DNA of 64,000 bases from Lachnospiraceae bacterium (GTDB taxonomy: Bacteria; Bacillota_A; Clostridia; Lachnospirales; Lachnospiraceae). The position numbers were made by a program, and so were the translations under genes. The first letter of the stretch is position 1, and the number at the start of each line of letters is the position of its first letter. Below the pieces are notes generated by a model, which was not told the origin of the DNA, made no database searches, and saw nothing but the letters and a program-made list of their open reading frames with translations. Location of the stretch: positions 1 through 64,000 of the forward strand of contig JAFQCI010000076.1 in NCBI GenBank assembly GCA_017416505.1, in the 5' to 3' direction. Positions 52,517 to 62,080 of this stretch are shown one piece after another.

Positions 52517-55156
52517 GTGAAGAAGTATGGTTTAAACGAATTAAGAAAAATGTATTTAGACTTTTTTGAAAGTAAAGGTCATTTAAAATTAGGAAGTTTT
52601 TCTTTAGTTCCAAATAACGATAAAAGTTTATTATTAATTAATTCCGGTATGGCACCATTAAAGCCATATTTTACAGGACAAGAAGTTCCACCTAGAAAAA
52701 GAGTAACTACCTGTCAGAAATGTATTCGTACCGGTGATATTGAAAATGTAGGTAAAACTGCAAGACATGGTACTTTTTTTGAAATGTTAGGAAACTTTTC
52801 TTTTGGTGATTACTTTAAGAATGAAGCCATTGCATGGTCTTGGGAGTTTTTAACAGAAGTAGTAGGTTTGGATAAAAATCGTTTATATCCTTCTATTTAC
52901 TTAGATGATGATGAAGCTTTTGAAATCTGGAATAAGAAAATTGGAATTCCAGAAGAACGAATTTTCCGTTTTGGAAAAGAAGATAATTTCTGGGAACATG
53001 GTGCAGGTCCTTGTGGTCCTTGTTCTGAAATTTATTATGACCGTGGTGAAAAATACGGATGCGGAGAAGAAGGATGTACCGTCGGATGTGAATGTGACAG
53101 ATACATTGAAGTATGGAATAACGTATTTACCCAATTCGAAAGCGATGGAAAAGGAAATTATACTGAATTAGTTCAAAAAAATATTGATACCGGAATGGGT
53201 CTGGAACGTCTTGCTACCGTAGTTCAGGATGTTGATTCTATTTTTGATGTTGATACTATTAAGGCTTTACGTGATAAAGTTTGTGAACTTGCCAATGTTA
53301 CTTATCATGAAGATGCCAAGAAAGATGTATCCATCCGTTTGATTACAGACCATATCCGTTCTGTAACCTTTATGATTTCAGATGGTATTTTACCTAGCAA
53401 TGAAGGAAGAGGTTATGTTTTAAGAAGATTATTAAGACGTGCAGCCCGTCACGGAAGATTATTAGGTATTGATGGCTTATTTTTATCTAAATTAAGTGAA
53501 ACCGTGATTGAAGTTTCTAAAGACGGTTATCCAGAATTAGACGAAAAGAAAGATACTATCTTTAAAGTTGTTACTACAGAGGAAGAAAACTTTAATATTA
53601 AAATCGACCAGGGTCTTAACATCTTAAAGAAGTTAGAAGAAGAATTAAAGGCAGCCGGTAAAAATATTCTTTCCGGTGATGATGCCTTCAAATTATATGA
53701 TACTTATGGATTCCCATTAGATTTAACTATTGAAATTATGGAAGAATCTGGAGTTCAGGTTGATGTAGAAGGATTTAATAAGGCTATGGAAGTACAAAGA
53801 GTAACTGCCCGTACTGCCAGAAAAGAAACGAATTATATGGGTGCAGATGCTAATGTATACCAGGAAATCGACCCTTCTATCACTACTGTATTTGTTGGTT
53901 ATGATAAACATACACATGATTCTAAAATTACAGTATTAACTACTCAGGATGCTATTGTAGATACTTTATGCGAAGGAGAACAGGGTACTATTTTTGTAGA
54001 AGAAACTCCTTTTTATGCAACCAGTGGTGGTCAGGAGGCAGATACTGGTATGATTACTTGCGCTACAGGTACTTTTATGGTTCAAGATACCATTAAACTT
54101 TTAGGTGGTAAATTCGGTCACGTGGGTGTAGTTACCTCCGGTGAATTTAAAGTTGGTTCTACAGTTGCTTTAAGCATTGATGAAGAACGTCGTGCATTAA
54201 CAGGAAGAAACCACAGTGCCACTCACTTATTACAAAAAGCATTAAAGATGGTACTTGGAAATCATGTAGAACAGTCTGGTTCTAGTGTAAACAAAGATAG
54301 ATTACGTTTTGACTTTACTCATTTTAATGCTATGACAAAAGAAGAAATTGCCAAGGTAGAAGAATTGGTAAATCAACAGATTTCTTCCGGATTATCAGTT
54401 TGTACTGATATTATGAGCATAGAGGATGCAAAGAAAACCGGAGCTATGGCATTGTTCGGTGAAAAATATGGAGATAGCGTAAGAGTAGTTTCCATGGGAG
54501 ATTTCAGTAAGGAATTATGTGGAGGTACTCATGTAAAGAATACAAACGAGATTTCTACTTTTAAGATTATTTCTGAAGCTGGTGTTGCTGCTAATGTAAG
54601 AAGAATTGAAGCATTAACTTCTGATGGAGCTTTTGATTATTATAAGAATCTGGAATCAGAATTATTTAACGCAGCAAAAACTGCAAAAACAGAACCTCAG
54701 AATTTAACAGCTAAGATTCAGAGTATGCTGGATGAAATTAAAATGTTGACAGCAGAAAATAATAAATTAAAAGACAAAGTTGCGAAAGACTCTATGGGAG
54801 ATGTTATGAGCAATGTTGTAGAAGTGAAAGGGGTAAAGGTATTACCAGTTTCCTTAAAAGACGTTGATATGAATTCCCTTCGTAACTTAGGTGACCAGTT
54901 AAAAGAAAAACTTGGTTCCGGTGTTGTTGTTTTAGCATCTGAAATGGATGGCAAGGTAAACTTAATTGCCATGGTAACAGAAGATGTGATGAAACAAGGT
55001 GCTCATGCTGGTAACTTAATTAAGGAAATTGCTTCCTTAGTTGGTGGCGGCGGTGGCGGTCGTCCAAACATGGCTCAAGCAGGCGGAAAGAATCCAGCAG
55101 GAATCAAAGATGCATTAGAAAAAGCGGTTAAAGTAGTTGAACAACAAATGAATTAA
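52517..55156 (+). CDS. alaS: Alanyl-tRNA synthetase
   Basis: A full-length 879-residue class II synthetase. The aminoacylation core is at 1-450 (motif 1 LRKMYLDFFESKGHLK, RHGTFFEMLGNFSFGDYFK), the editing domain has HSATHLLQKAL and CGGTHVKNT zinc ligands, and the C terminus has a glycine-rich GGGGGGRPNMAQAGG DHHA1-type region. GTG 52517 is the start, eight bases after GGGAGGA. No T-box was seen upstream. Confidence 0.97.
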   Translation: MKKYGLNELRKMYLDFFESKGHLKLGSFSLVPNNDKSLLLINSGMAPLKPYFTGQEVPPRKRVTTCQKCIRTGDIENVGKTARHGTFFEMLGNFSFGDYFKNEAIAWSWEFLTEVVGLDKNRLYPSIYLDDDEAFEIWNKKIGIPEERIFRFGKEDNFWEHGAGPCGPCSEIYYDRGEKYGCGEEGCTVGCECDRYIEVWNNVFTQFESDGKGNYTELVQKNIDTGMGLERLATVVQDVDSIFDVDTIKALRDKVCELANVTYHEDAKKDVSIRLITDHIRSVTFMISDGILPSNEGRGYVLRRLLRRAARHGRLLGIDGLFLSKLSETVIEVSKDGYPELDEKKDTIFKVVTTEEENFNIKIDQGLNILKKLEEELKAAGKNILSGDDAFKLYDTYGFPLDLTIEIMEESGVQVDVEGFNKAMEVQRVTARTARKETNYMGADANVYQEIDPSITTVFVGYDKHTHDSKITVLTTQDAIVDTLCEGEQGTIFVEETPFYATSGGQEADTGMITCATGTFMVQDTIKLLGGKFGHVGVVTSGEFKVGSTVALSIDEERRALTGRNHSATHLLQKALKMVLGNHVEQSGSSVNKDRLRFDFTHFNAMTKEEIAKVEELVNQQISSGLSVCTDIMSIEDAKKTGAMALFGEKYGDSVRVVSMGDFSKELCGGTHVKNTNEISTFKIISEAGVAANVRRIEALTSDGAFDYYKNLESELFNAAKTAKTEPQNLTAKIQSMLDEIKMLTAENNKLKDKVAKDSMGDVMSNVVEVKGVKVLPVSLKDVDMNSLRNLGDQLKEKLGSGVVVLASEMDGKVNLIAMVTEDVMKQGAHAGNLIKEIASLVGGGGGGRPNMAQAGGKNPAGIKDALEKAVKVVEQQMN

Positions 55157-55165
55157 GGTGTATAA

Positions 55166-56470
55166 ATGAAAACAAAAAAACAAGGAAAACTTTTAGTTCT
55201 TACCTCGATTTTAATTCTTTCCATAGGAATTTTAGGCTTTTTGGCAATTTATTCGAAAGATATGGAACAGAGTCGTAAAAATCAGGATGTTAAAGTAATG
55301 AAAGTATCTTCCGCTTCCTTTTCTACATTAGGAAAAGAAAATCTGTCAAAATATATGGTTCGTAATATTACCATTACTTCGGTTGGAGATATTATGTGCC
55401 ATAAATGGCAAATCAATCGTGCTTATGATGAAGCTACGGATACCTTTGATTTTGCAGAGTCTTTTACCTATATAGAAAAGTACCTTAGTGAATCTGATTT
55501 TACCGTTGGTAATCTGGAAACAACACTGGCAGGACGTAATGTTGGTTCTACCAGTGTTTTAGGATATAGCGGATATCCAAGATTCAATTCACCGGAGATT
55601 TTAGCAAAAAATCTGAAGGACGTTGGATTTGACTTACTGACTACTGCCAATAATCATTCCATTGATACCAATTATAAAGGAATTGTAGCTACTTTGGATG
55701 AGTTGGATAAAGTTGGTTTGTTACATACTGGTACTGCTAGAAGTCAGGAAGAGAAAGAAAAACAGATTATTTGTGATATTGAAGGAGTCCAGGTAGGATT
55801 CTTAGGATATACTAATATTACCAACGGACTTAGTGTTCCGGATGAAAATGCTTATGCTATTAATAATATTGATTATTATACCCCATCCAGAATACAAACC
55901 ATGTGTGAAGAAGTTCAATCTTTAAAAGAAAATTCAGATTTTGTAATTGTTATGATTCACTTTGGGAATGAATATGTGACACAACCGGATAAATATCAAA
56001 AAGAAGTCGTTGATTCCTTATTTGAGGCGGGTGCTGATGTTATTTTAGGTTCTCACCCTCATGTTATCCAACCTTTAGAAATTCGTGAAATTCAAAATCC
56101 GGATGGTAGTACAAGAACAGGTGTTGTAATTTATTCTTTGGGTAATTTTATTTCTTCTCAGAAATATGATGATGCAGGAAGACAAAAGGATATTGGATTA
56201 ATATTAAATCTGAATATTGAATATGTTGGCAATAACACTATCATTCGTTCCATTGAATTGATTCCAACTTATGTTTATTGGACTGATGATGTAATTGGTG
56301 TGGTATCCTGCTATGAAGCCTATGAAAACAGAGAGGAATATTCGTTCCTTTCGGATAAGGATTTTAGCCGTATTACTTCAGCCGCAGAAAATATGTTCCA
56401 ACATATTAATTCCATAGGAAATTATGACGCAGTTTATGAAAATGAAAGATATATTATTCCAATTAACTAA
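55166..56470 (+). CDS. CapA family protein (PGA_cap metallophosphatase-like)
   Basis: The 434-residue protein has an N-terminal membrane segment (about 9-29) and an extracellular CapA domain: TSVGDIMCHKWQ, NLETTLAG, NNHSIDTNYKG, GSHPHVIQPLE and NFISSQ. The family is linked to poly-gamma-glutamate and cell envelope polymers, though most single copies have no known substrate. It follows alaS after nine bases. Confidence 0.9.
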   Translation: MKTKKQGKLLVLTSILILSIGILGFLAIYSKDMEQSRKNQDVKVMKVSSASFSTLGKENLSKYMVRNITITSVGDIMCHKWQINRAYDEATDTFDFAESFTYIEKYLSESDFTVGNLETTLAGRNVGSTSVLGYSGYPRFNSPEILAKNLKDVGFDLLTTANNHSIDTNYKGIVATLDELDKVGLLHTGTARSQEEKEKQIICDIEGVQVGFLGYTNITNGLSVPDENAYAINNIDYYTPSRIQTMCEEVQSLKENSDFVIVMIHFGNEYVTQPDKYQKEVVDSLFEAGADVILGSHPHVIQPLEIREIQNPDGSTRTGVVIYSLGNFISSQKYDDAGRQKDIGLILNLNIEYVGNNTIIRSIELIPTYVYWTDDVIGVVSCYEAYENREEYSFLSDKDFSRITSAAENMFQHINSIGNYDAVYENERYIIPIN

Positions 56471-56487
56471 TACAAAGATATTGAGAA

Positions 56488-56513
56488 CAAAAGGTATTTT
56501 GACCCTGGTATCA
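56488..56513 (-). repeat. Small intergenic repeat, third copy
   Basis: On the minus strand it reads TGATACCAGGGTCAAA and AAAATACCTTTTG, matching parts of 48880-48895 and of the loop in 141-183. It lies 17 bases after the CapA stop. The relation is by short exact matches only. Confidence 0.4.
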
Positions 56514-56624
56514 TACAAAATATAGTTTATTTTTTCAGAAAAAGTATCATGGTGTTCTTCTTATTTTATAAGTAATACTGGTAAATATGGAAGAAAAAAA
56601 TATCCATAAAATCTCAAAAAATAG

Positions 56625-56652
56625 TTGACGAATGAAAAAAATCTGCTATAAT
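56625..56652 (+). promoter_or_regulatory. Sigma-A promoter of rpsU
   Basis: TTGACG and consensus TATAAT are 16 bases apart, about 88 bases before rpsU. Confidence 0.8.
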
Positions 56653-56739
56653 GTTATTTAGTGCTTTGAAAAAAATACCCAAACAGTTGTATTGTTAAAT
56701 AGGCACAATATGCAACTGGAGGGAGGTTAGGGTGAAACT

Positions 56740-56916
56740 ATGTCAAATGTAATTGTTAAAGAAAACGAAACATTAGATAGTGCTCTTCGCAGATTCAAGA
56801 GAAATTGTGCGAAAGCTGGAATTCAACAAGAAATCCGTAAAAGAGAGCATTATGAAAAACCAAGTGTAAAACGTAAAAAGAAATCAGAAGCAGCTAGAAA
56901 GAGAAAATTCAAATAG
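56740..56916 (+). CDS. rpsU: 30S ribosomal protein S21
   Basis: The 58-residue protein starts [20 protein letters not shown] and ends in a basic [13 protein letters not shown] tail, as in S21. It is too short for most open-frame filters. AGGGTGA lies just before ATG, and a second stronger GGAGGGAGG is 14 bases upstream. It sits two genes before yqfC, an order seen in Firmicutes. Confidence 0.96.
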   Translation: MSNVIVKENETLDSALRRFKRNCAKAGIQQEIRKREHYEKPSVKRKKKSEAARKRKFK

Positions 56917-56929
56917 TGTTTCTGCTAAT

Positions 56930-56960
56930 TCCCAGATGCGAAAGTGTCTGGGATTTTTTT
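56930..56960 (+). terminator. Intrinsic terminator of rpsU
   Basis: TCCCAGATGC pairs with GTGTCTGGGA over a GAAA tetraloop and runs into seven T residues. Confidence 0.9.
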
Positions 56961-57086
56961 CGATTGAAGTAATTTTTACTAAATTATGAAATATTTTTCA
57001 TTATAATATATTAGGGAAATGTATTAGGGAACAAAATATTATATTTTTAACATTATAAGCTTAGTTTATATGAGGAAATATTTGAA

Positions 57087-57740
57087 ATGAAATGGTTCAA
57101 AAACAAAATGACTACTTTTTGCAACAAAGAAAAAAACGAGAAAAGAAATCAAAAAAAGAAAACGATATTGATTATTTTATTTCTACTTTTAACATATGTA
57201 GTTGGAACTGCAATCAGCATTTGGAATTATGGAAAAATAGATGAAAAATGTCGTGCAGATGTGGCTATTGTATTAGGAGCTGCTACCTGGAATGGAGAGG
57301 TGTCACCAGTATTTAAAGAAAGAATCAATCATGGAATATGGCTGTATGAGAATGGTTATGTAGAAAAAATTATTTTTACTGGTGGGTATGGCGATAATTG
57401 TGACAAATCAGATGCATATATAGCAATGATGTATGCAGTGTCTCTAGGAGTTCCGGAAGAAGATATTTTGATAGAAGAAGAATCAACCATCACACAGGAA
57501 AACTTGGAAAATGCAAAGAAAATCATGGATGAAAAAGGATATAAAACAGCTATCTTGGTTAGTGACCCTTTGCATATGAAGCGTTCCATGCTATTGGCAA
57601 AGGATTGTGGCATTTTAGCATTTAGTTCTCCAACACCAACTACAAGATATGTTGGAACGAAAAGTAAAGTTCAGTTTCTTGCAAGAGAAGTATTTTTTTA
57701 TATTGGTTATCAGTTTTATCGAATATTTAACCTTAATTAA
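57087..57740 (+). CDS. YdcF/SanA family membrane protein (DUF218)
   Basis: The 217-residue protein has a basic N terminus, one membrane helix (about 27-45) and an external DUF218 domain with VAIVLGAATWNGEVSP, GGYGD and a SDPLHMKRSML segment. Members have been linked to envelope barrier function. No operon partner is evident; the 138 bases after it contain the sigma-E promoter of yqfC. Confidence 0.87.
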   Translation: MKWFKNKMTTFCNKEKNEKRNQKKKTILIILFLLLTYVVGTAISIWNYGKIDEKCRADVAIVLGAATWNGEVSPVFKERINHGIWLYENGYVEKIIFTGGYGDNCDKSDAYIAMMYAVSLGVPEEDILIEEESTITQENLENAKKIMDEKGYKTAILVSDPLHMKRSMLLAKDCGILAFSSPTPTTRYVGTKSKVQFLAREVFFYIGYQFYRIFNLN

Positions 57741-57823
57741 CAAAGGTTATATTGTGAAAATTATATTTCATAAGAACATATACCAACAAATATGAAAGAA
57801 CTTGAAACATAGATAAAAGAAAG

Positions 57824-57852
57824 TTATATTTCAACATGAAACTTCATATAGT
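57824..57852 (+). promoter_or_regulatory. Sigma-E type (mother-cell) promoter of yqfC-yqfD
   Basis: TTATATT and CATATAGT are 14 bases apart, matching the sigma-E pattern (ATATT, 14 bases, CATAYA-T). It lies 27 bases before the yqfC ATG. It fits the known mother-cell expression of yqfC and yqfD in Bacillus. Confidence 0.75.
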
Positions 57853-57878
57853 ATTAAGAGACCTTATGGAGAAACTGT

Positions 57879-58160
57879 ATGAAAGAAAAGAAAGAACCTC
57901 TAAGAGCGGTAGAAAAAATCAGTGATTCTTTATCTTTACCGCAGGATGTTTTATTAAGTAGTACAATTCTTACCATCGAAGGCACGAGTAAGGTTTTTAT
58001 CGAAAATTATAAGGGAATTACATTATATCACGAAAATAAAATTGTAATACAGGCGAAGCATTATCAGGTCATTTTGCATGGAAAAAACATGAAAATCGAG
58101 TATTTCAATCAAAATGACATGAAGATATGCGGAAAAATAATTTCAATTGAATTTGTATAG
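57879..58160 (+). CDS. yqfC: Sporulation protein YqfC (YabP/YqfC family)
   Basis: The 93-residue protein has the YabP/YqfC pattern VEKISDSLSLPQDVLLSS, followed by TIEGTSKVFIENYKGI and IKI-type strands. In Bacillus it is made in the mother cell during sporulation and pairs with YqfD. The sigma-E promoter is just upstream. Confidence 0.93.
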   Translation: MKEKKEPLRAVEKISDSLSLPQDVLLSSTILTIEGTSKVFIENYKGITLYHENKIVIQAKHYQVILHGKNMKIEYFNQNDMKICGKIISIEFV

Positions 58161-58172
58161 TAAGGTGGACTT

Positions 58173-59378
58173 ATGACTAAAAAATTGGTAAAATGGTGTC
58201 TGGGTTACGTTAGGATAGCTTTGATAGGAGAACATACCAATCGTCTTCTTACTCTACTAAAGAATAATGGAATTTCTTTATGGGACATTGTTCCTATCGA
58301 AAATGGTTATGAAGCATATATGTATAAAAATGACGTATTTCAGATAAAACCATTACTAAGAAAAACCGAATCCAAAATTAAAATCTTAAAAAAATATGGC
58401 TGGTTTCAAATTAGTTTCCGGTATCGAAAGAGAAAACCTTTTATTTTAGGTTTTTTACTTTGTGTTTGTTTCATATACTATTTCACTTTATTTGTTTGGG
58501 ACATTCACATTGATGGCGAAAGCAATTATACAAAGGAGCAGATAGTAACCTATATCAAAGAAAACTATATTGATTTAGGAACCAGAAAAAAGGATGTTAA
58601 CTGCGAAAACTTAGAAAAAGAATTGCGAAAATATTTTGAAGACATTGCATGGATAAACTGTGAATTAAAAGGAACCCAGTTAATTGTTCATATCCGGGAA
58701 ACCATTCCGGCTGCCGAAACCAAAAATCAAACCAATCCTGGAGATATTGTGGCAGCAAAAGACGCTGTAGTTTCCTCGATTATTACAAGAAATGGTACTC
58801 CTTTGATTAAAAAAGATAGTGAAGTAAAAAAAGGAGATATTCTTATTTCCGGAACTATCTATATTTATGATGATTATAATGAGATTTTAGAGACCAATTA
58901 TATTTGTGCAGACGGGGATGTTTATGGAGAAACAGAAATCGCATATGAAGATTTTGTTTCTTTGTCCCATTATGAAAAAGAAAAAACAAATGAAAAGAAA
59001 ACTTACTATTCCATTTCTTTATGGGGTAACACTTATACACCGTATACTCCCCAAAAAGACTATGCAAACCAGATAGAAACCAGTGAAGAAATACATCTGA
59101 AATTAGGTGAAAATATGTATTTACCTATTTTCTTTGTGAAAAATCAAAAAATTGAGTACATCCCAAAACTGGTGAATTATAGTGAAGAAGAAGCTATTTC
59201 AATTATGGAAGAACGGATAGAACAGTATCAGGATAATTTAATTGAAAAAGGGGTAGTAATTTTAGAAAATAATGTTAAAATATATATAGAAAATGGAGTC
59301 TGCTACGCAAAAGGCAGCTTTGTCGTAATTGAGCGTATTGGATTATATCAGGAAAAAACAGAACAAATGGAGGATTGA
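58173..59378 (+). CDS. yqfD: Sporulation protein YqfD
   Basis: A 401-residue sporulation protein with one membrane helix near residues 88-107 (FILGFLLCVCFIYYFTLFVW), a small N-terminal cytoplasmic part and an external domain (WDIHIDGESNYTKEQI, AAKDAVVSSIITRNGTPLIKKDSEVKKGD). Twelve bases from yqfC, five bases overlap in the phoH region by spacing of the ribosome-binding site. Its role in spore formation is not fully known. Confidence 0.93.
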   Translation: MTKKLVKWCLGYVRIALIGEHTNRLLTLLKNNGISLWDIVPIENGYEAYMYKNDVFQIKPLLRKTESKIKILKKYGWFQISFRYRKRKPFILGFLLCVCFIYYFTLFVWDIHIDGESNYTKEQIVTYIKENYIDLGTRKKDVNCENLEKELRKYFEDIAWINCELKGTQLIVHIRETIPAAETKNQTNPGDIVAAKDAVVSSIITRNGTPLIKKDSEVKKGDILISGTIYIYDDYNEILETNYICADGDVYGETEIAYEDFVSLSHYEKEKTNEKKTYYSISLWGNTYTPYTPQKDYANQIETSEEIHLKLGENMYLPIFFVKNQKIEYIPKLVNYSEEEAISIMEERIEQYQDNLIEKGVVILENNVKIYIENGVCYAKGSFVVIERIGLYQEKTEQMED

Positions 59379-59383
59379 ACTAC

Positions 59384-60376
59384 ATGTACGAAAAAAGTAT
59401 TGTAGTACCATTAGAACATGCTCAAAATGTATTCGGTCAATATGACAGTTATATGAAGAAAATTGAGCAGACTTTTCATGTAACACTAATATTAAGAGAA
59501 GATAAATTAAAAATAATGGGACAGGAAATAGAAGTAAATAAAGCATTGGATGTAATTACAAATTTAATTCTGCTTTCCAGAAGAGGAGTTACCATAGCAG
59601 AGCAAAATGTAGATTATGCCATTTCGCTTTGTTATCAGGATAAAACCCAGGAAATTTTAGAGTTGGATAAAGATATTATCTGTCACACCATTCAGGGAAA
59701 ACCCATTAAACCAAAAACCATTGGACAAAAAGAATATATCCGTTCTATTATGGATAAAATGATTGTTTTTGGTATTGGACCGGCAGGAACCGGTAAAACA
59801 TTTCTGGCTATGGCGATGGCGATTCAGGCTTTTAAAAACAATGAAGTGAACCGTATCATTATGACTAGACCTGCCATTGAAGCAGGAGAAAAGCTTGGCT
59901 TTCTTCCTGGAGATTTACAAAGTAAGGTAGACCCTTATTTACGACCTCTTTATGATGCCTTATATGAAATTATGGGAGCTGACACCTTCCTTAAAAATAT
60001 GGAAAAGGGGTTAATTGAAGTAGCTCCACTGGCATATATGAGAGGTAGAACTTTAGACCATGCATTTATTGTGTTAGATGAAGCACAGAATACTACACCG
60101 GCTCAGATGAAAATGTTCTTAACAAGAATCGGTTTTGGCTCTAAAGCAATTATTACCGGAGATTTAACTCAAAAAGATATACCAAGAGATATGAAATCCG
60201 GTTTGGAGGAAGCAGTAAAGGTCTTAGGAGATATTCCGGAAATTGGAATATGTCATTTATCGAACAAAGACGTAGTACGTCATCCATTGGTACAAAAAAT
60301 CGTTACTGCATATGATAATTACGAGAAAAAACAAAGCAAACAGCAAAACTATAATGCAAACAGAAAAGAAAAGTAG
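59384..60376 (+). CDS. PhoH family ATPase
   Basis: The 330-residue protein has an N-terminal KH-like part and a P-loop GPAGTGKT at residues 132-139 with Walker B VLDEAQNTT. PhoH-like proteins sit next to ybeY in most bacteria and are thought to act in RNA metabolism, perhaps as helicases. GGAGGA selects ATG 59384 over an in-frame TTG nine bases earlier. Confidence 0.94.
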   Translation: MYEKSIVVPLEHAQNVFGQYDSYMKKIEQTFHVTLILREDKLKIMGQEIEVNKALDVITNLILLSRRGVTIAEQNVDYAISLCYQDKTQEILELDKDIICHTIQGKPIKPKTIGQKEYIRSIMDKMIVFGIGPAGTGKTFLAMAMAIQAFKNNEVNRIIMTRPAIEAGEKLGFLPGDLQSKVDPYLRPLYDALYEIMGADTFLKNMEKGLIEVAPLAYMRGRTLDHAFIVLDEAQNTTPAQMKMFLTRIGFGSKAIITGDLTQKDIPRDMKSGLEEAVKVLGDIPEIGICHLSNKDVVRHPLVQKIVTAYDNYEKKQSKQQNYNANRKEK

Positions 60377-60384
60377 GTATAAAC

Positions 60385-60888
60385 ATGAACATACAAATCG
60401 AAAAAGAAACCGAACTTGATTTAGGACTTGATTATGAAAATATCATCAATGAAATCGTAAATGAAGCTTTGGATTATATGGATTGCCCTTATGAAATTGA
60501 ATTAAATATCATTTTATCTGATAATGAAGGCATTCACCAGGTCAACTTAGAGCAAAGAGAAATAGATGCTCCTACAGATGTGCTTTCATTCCCTATGCTG
60601 GAATATGAAAAAGCAGGAGACTTTTCCTTTTTGGAACAGGAAGAAGAAATCTATAATTTTAATGCAGATACTGGGGAATTAATGCTAGGCGATATTATGA
60701 TTTCTCTTGAAAAAGTGCGAGAGCAGGCAAAGGAATATAACCACAGTGAAAGCCGGGAATTAGCCTTTTTAGTAGCTCATAGCATGTTACATCTATTCGG
60801 TTTTGATCATATGGAAGAAATAGAACGAATCGAAATGGAACGGATGCAGGAAGAAATTCTACGAAATAAAAACTATAGAAGAGATTAG
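60385..60888 (+). CDS. ybeY: Endoribonuclease YbeY
   Basis: The 167-residue zinc metalloprotein has the HSMLHLFGFDH motif (H132, H136, H142), the mark of YbeY. It acts in 16S rRNA 3' end maturation and ribosome quality control. An acidic insert of about 20 residues lies between the LSFPMLEYE and GDIMISLE parts. It follows phoH after eight bases. Confidence 0.96.
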   Translation: MNIQIEKETELDLGLDYENIINEIVNEALDYMDCPYEIELNIILSDNEGIHQVNLEQREIDAPTDVLSFPMLEYEKAGDFSFLEQEEEIYNFNADTGELMLGDIMISLEKVREQAKEYNHSESRELAFLVAHSMLHLFGFDHMEEIERIEMERMQEEILRNKNYRRD

Positions 60889-60897
60889 GAGAACAAA

Positions 60898-61992
60898 ATG
60901 AGAAAATTATTTAAATTTACCATTTCAGCAGTTTTATGTGCAGGAGTTTTTACTGCATGTGGAAAGGAAAAGGAAGATAAAGGTACGGATATCGTAACAG
61001 ACAGTCCGAAATTTGAAGTAACTTCACAGGTAGATACAGAAGAAAAGAAAGACACACCTACTGTAACAGAACCAAGTGATTTACTGGTACAGCACGATTA
61101 TACCGGTCTTATGGTTGAACCGGAGGAAAATAATCATCGGGCAGTAGCAGTTATGATAAACAACATCAAAGAAGCAATGCCACAATCCGGAATCGAACAG
61201 GCAGATGTAGTTTATGAAATGTTAGTAGAAGGTGGTATTACCCGTTTATTAGCTGTTTTTACAGATTATGATGATATTGCAAAAATTGGACCGGTTCGTA
61301 GTGCCAGAATGGCATATGGCATTGTAACTGCAGAATATGATGCTATCTTTATTCATTATGGTGGAAGTGATGATGGATATGAAAAAATTGAGGAATATAA
61401 TCTGGATGATATTGACGGCATGAACGACCAACAGGTATTTTATCGTGACAAAAGCAGAGTTGCACCACATAATGCCTATATAAACAGTGAAACCCTTGCA
61501 TCTGGTATCACTTCATATAATTACCGTTCCACCAAAGCCGCAACTTCTGATGCAAAATTTAAATTTAATGAAACAGATACAGATTTAGCGAGTGGAGAAA
61601 CTGCAACGAAAGTAACGACACCATTTTCCAACTACCAAAAACCTTATTTTACATACAATGAAACGACAAAAACTTATGATCGTTTCCAGTATAATTCTCC
61701 TCAGATTGATGATTTAACAGAAAATCAGTTATCCTACAAAAATATCATCATTCAAGTGGTAAATGAATATGCTTTGGATGCAGGTGGACATCAGGCTATG
61801 GATATGGTAGGAAGTGGCTCCGGCTATTATATTACCAACGGAAAGTATGTTAAAATTACCTGGAAGAAAGCAAGTGATACCTCTGTTACGAAGTATTACC
61901 TGGAAGATGGAACTGAATTATCTTTAAATCCTGGTAAGACATGGATTTCTGTATTTCCAAAAGACCGCGAAAACACTATCAGTATTCAGTAA
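60898..61992 (+). CDS. DUF3048 lipoprotein
   Basis: The 364-residue protein begins with a lipoprotein signal (ISAVLCAGVFTAC, Cys at residue 21), then a Glu/Thr-rich linker. The DUF3048 domain carries NHRAVAVMINNIKEAMPQSGIEQADVVYEMLVEGGITR and ARMAYG. It lies at the outer membrane face. Biochemical function is unknown. It is nine bases from ybeY. Confidence 0.88.
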   Translation: MRKLFKFTISAVLCAGVFTACGKEKEDKGTDIVTDSPKFEVTSQVDTEEKKDTPTVTEPSDLLVQHDYTGLMVEPEENNHRAVAVMINNIKEAMPQSGIEQADVVYEMLVEGGITRLLAVFTDYDDIAKIGPVRSARMAYGIVTAEYDAIFIHYGGSDDGYEKIEEYNLDDIDGMNDQQVFYRDKSRVAPHNAYINSETLASGITSYNYRSTKAATSDAKFKFNETDTDLASGETATKVTTPFSNYQKPYFTYNETTKTYDRFQYNSPQIDDLTENQLSYKNIIIQVVNEYALDAGGHQAMDMVGSGSGYYITNGKYVKITWKKASDTSVTKYYLEDGTELSLNPGKTWISVFPKDRENTISIQ

Positions 61993-62000
61993 TGAATCAT

Positions 62001-62050
62001 GTTACTGTTTGCATTAGACTATGAAACATAGAAAGAATGTAAACAGTAAC
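62001..62050. repeat. Long palindrome with MITE-like ends
   Basis: GTTACTGTTTGCATT and AATGTAAACAGTAAC form a 15-bp stem with one mismatch, and CTATG/CATAG makes an inner hairpin. The ends resemble those of the 143-bp element (GTTACTGTTTAC). Flanks show no 8-bp direct repeat. It may also serve to end the DUF3048 transcript. Confidence 0.6.
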
Positions 62051-62080
62051 ATTTTATTTCGTAAGAAGGGTGAACTTAAA

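Noticed and set aside
62021..62080. 20-codon N-terminal extension of cdd
   Set aside because: It begins inside the 62001-62050 palindrome without a ribosome-binding site, and the family start fits ATG 62081.
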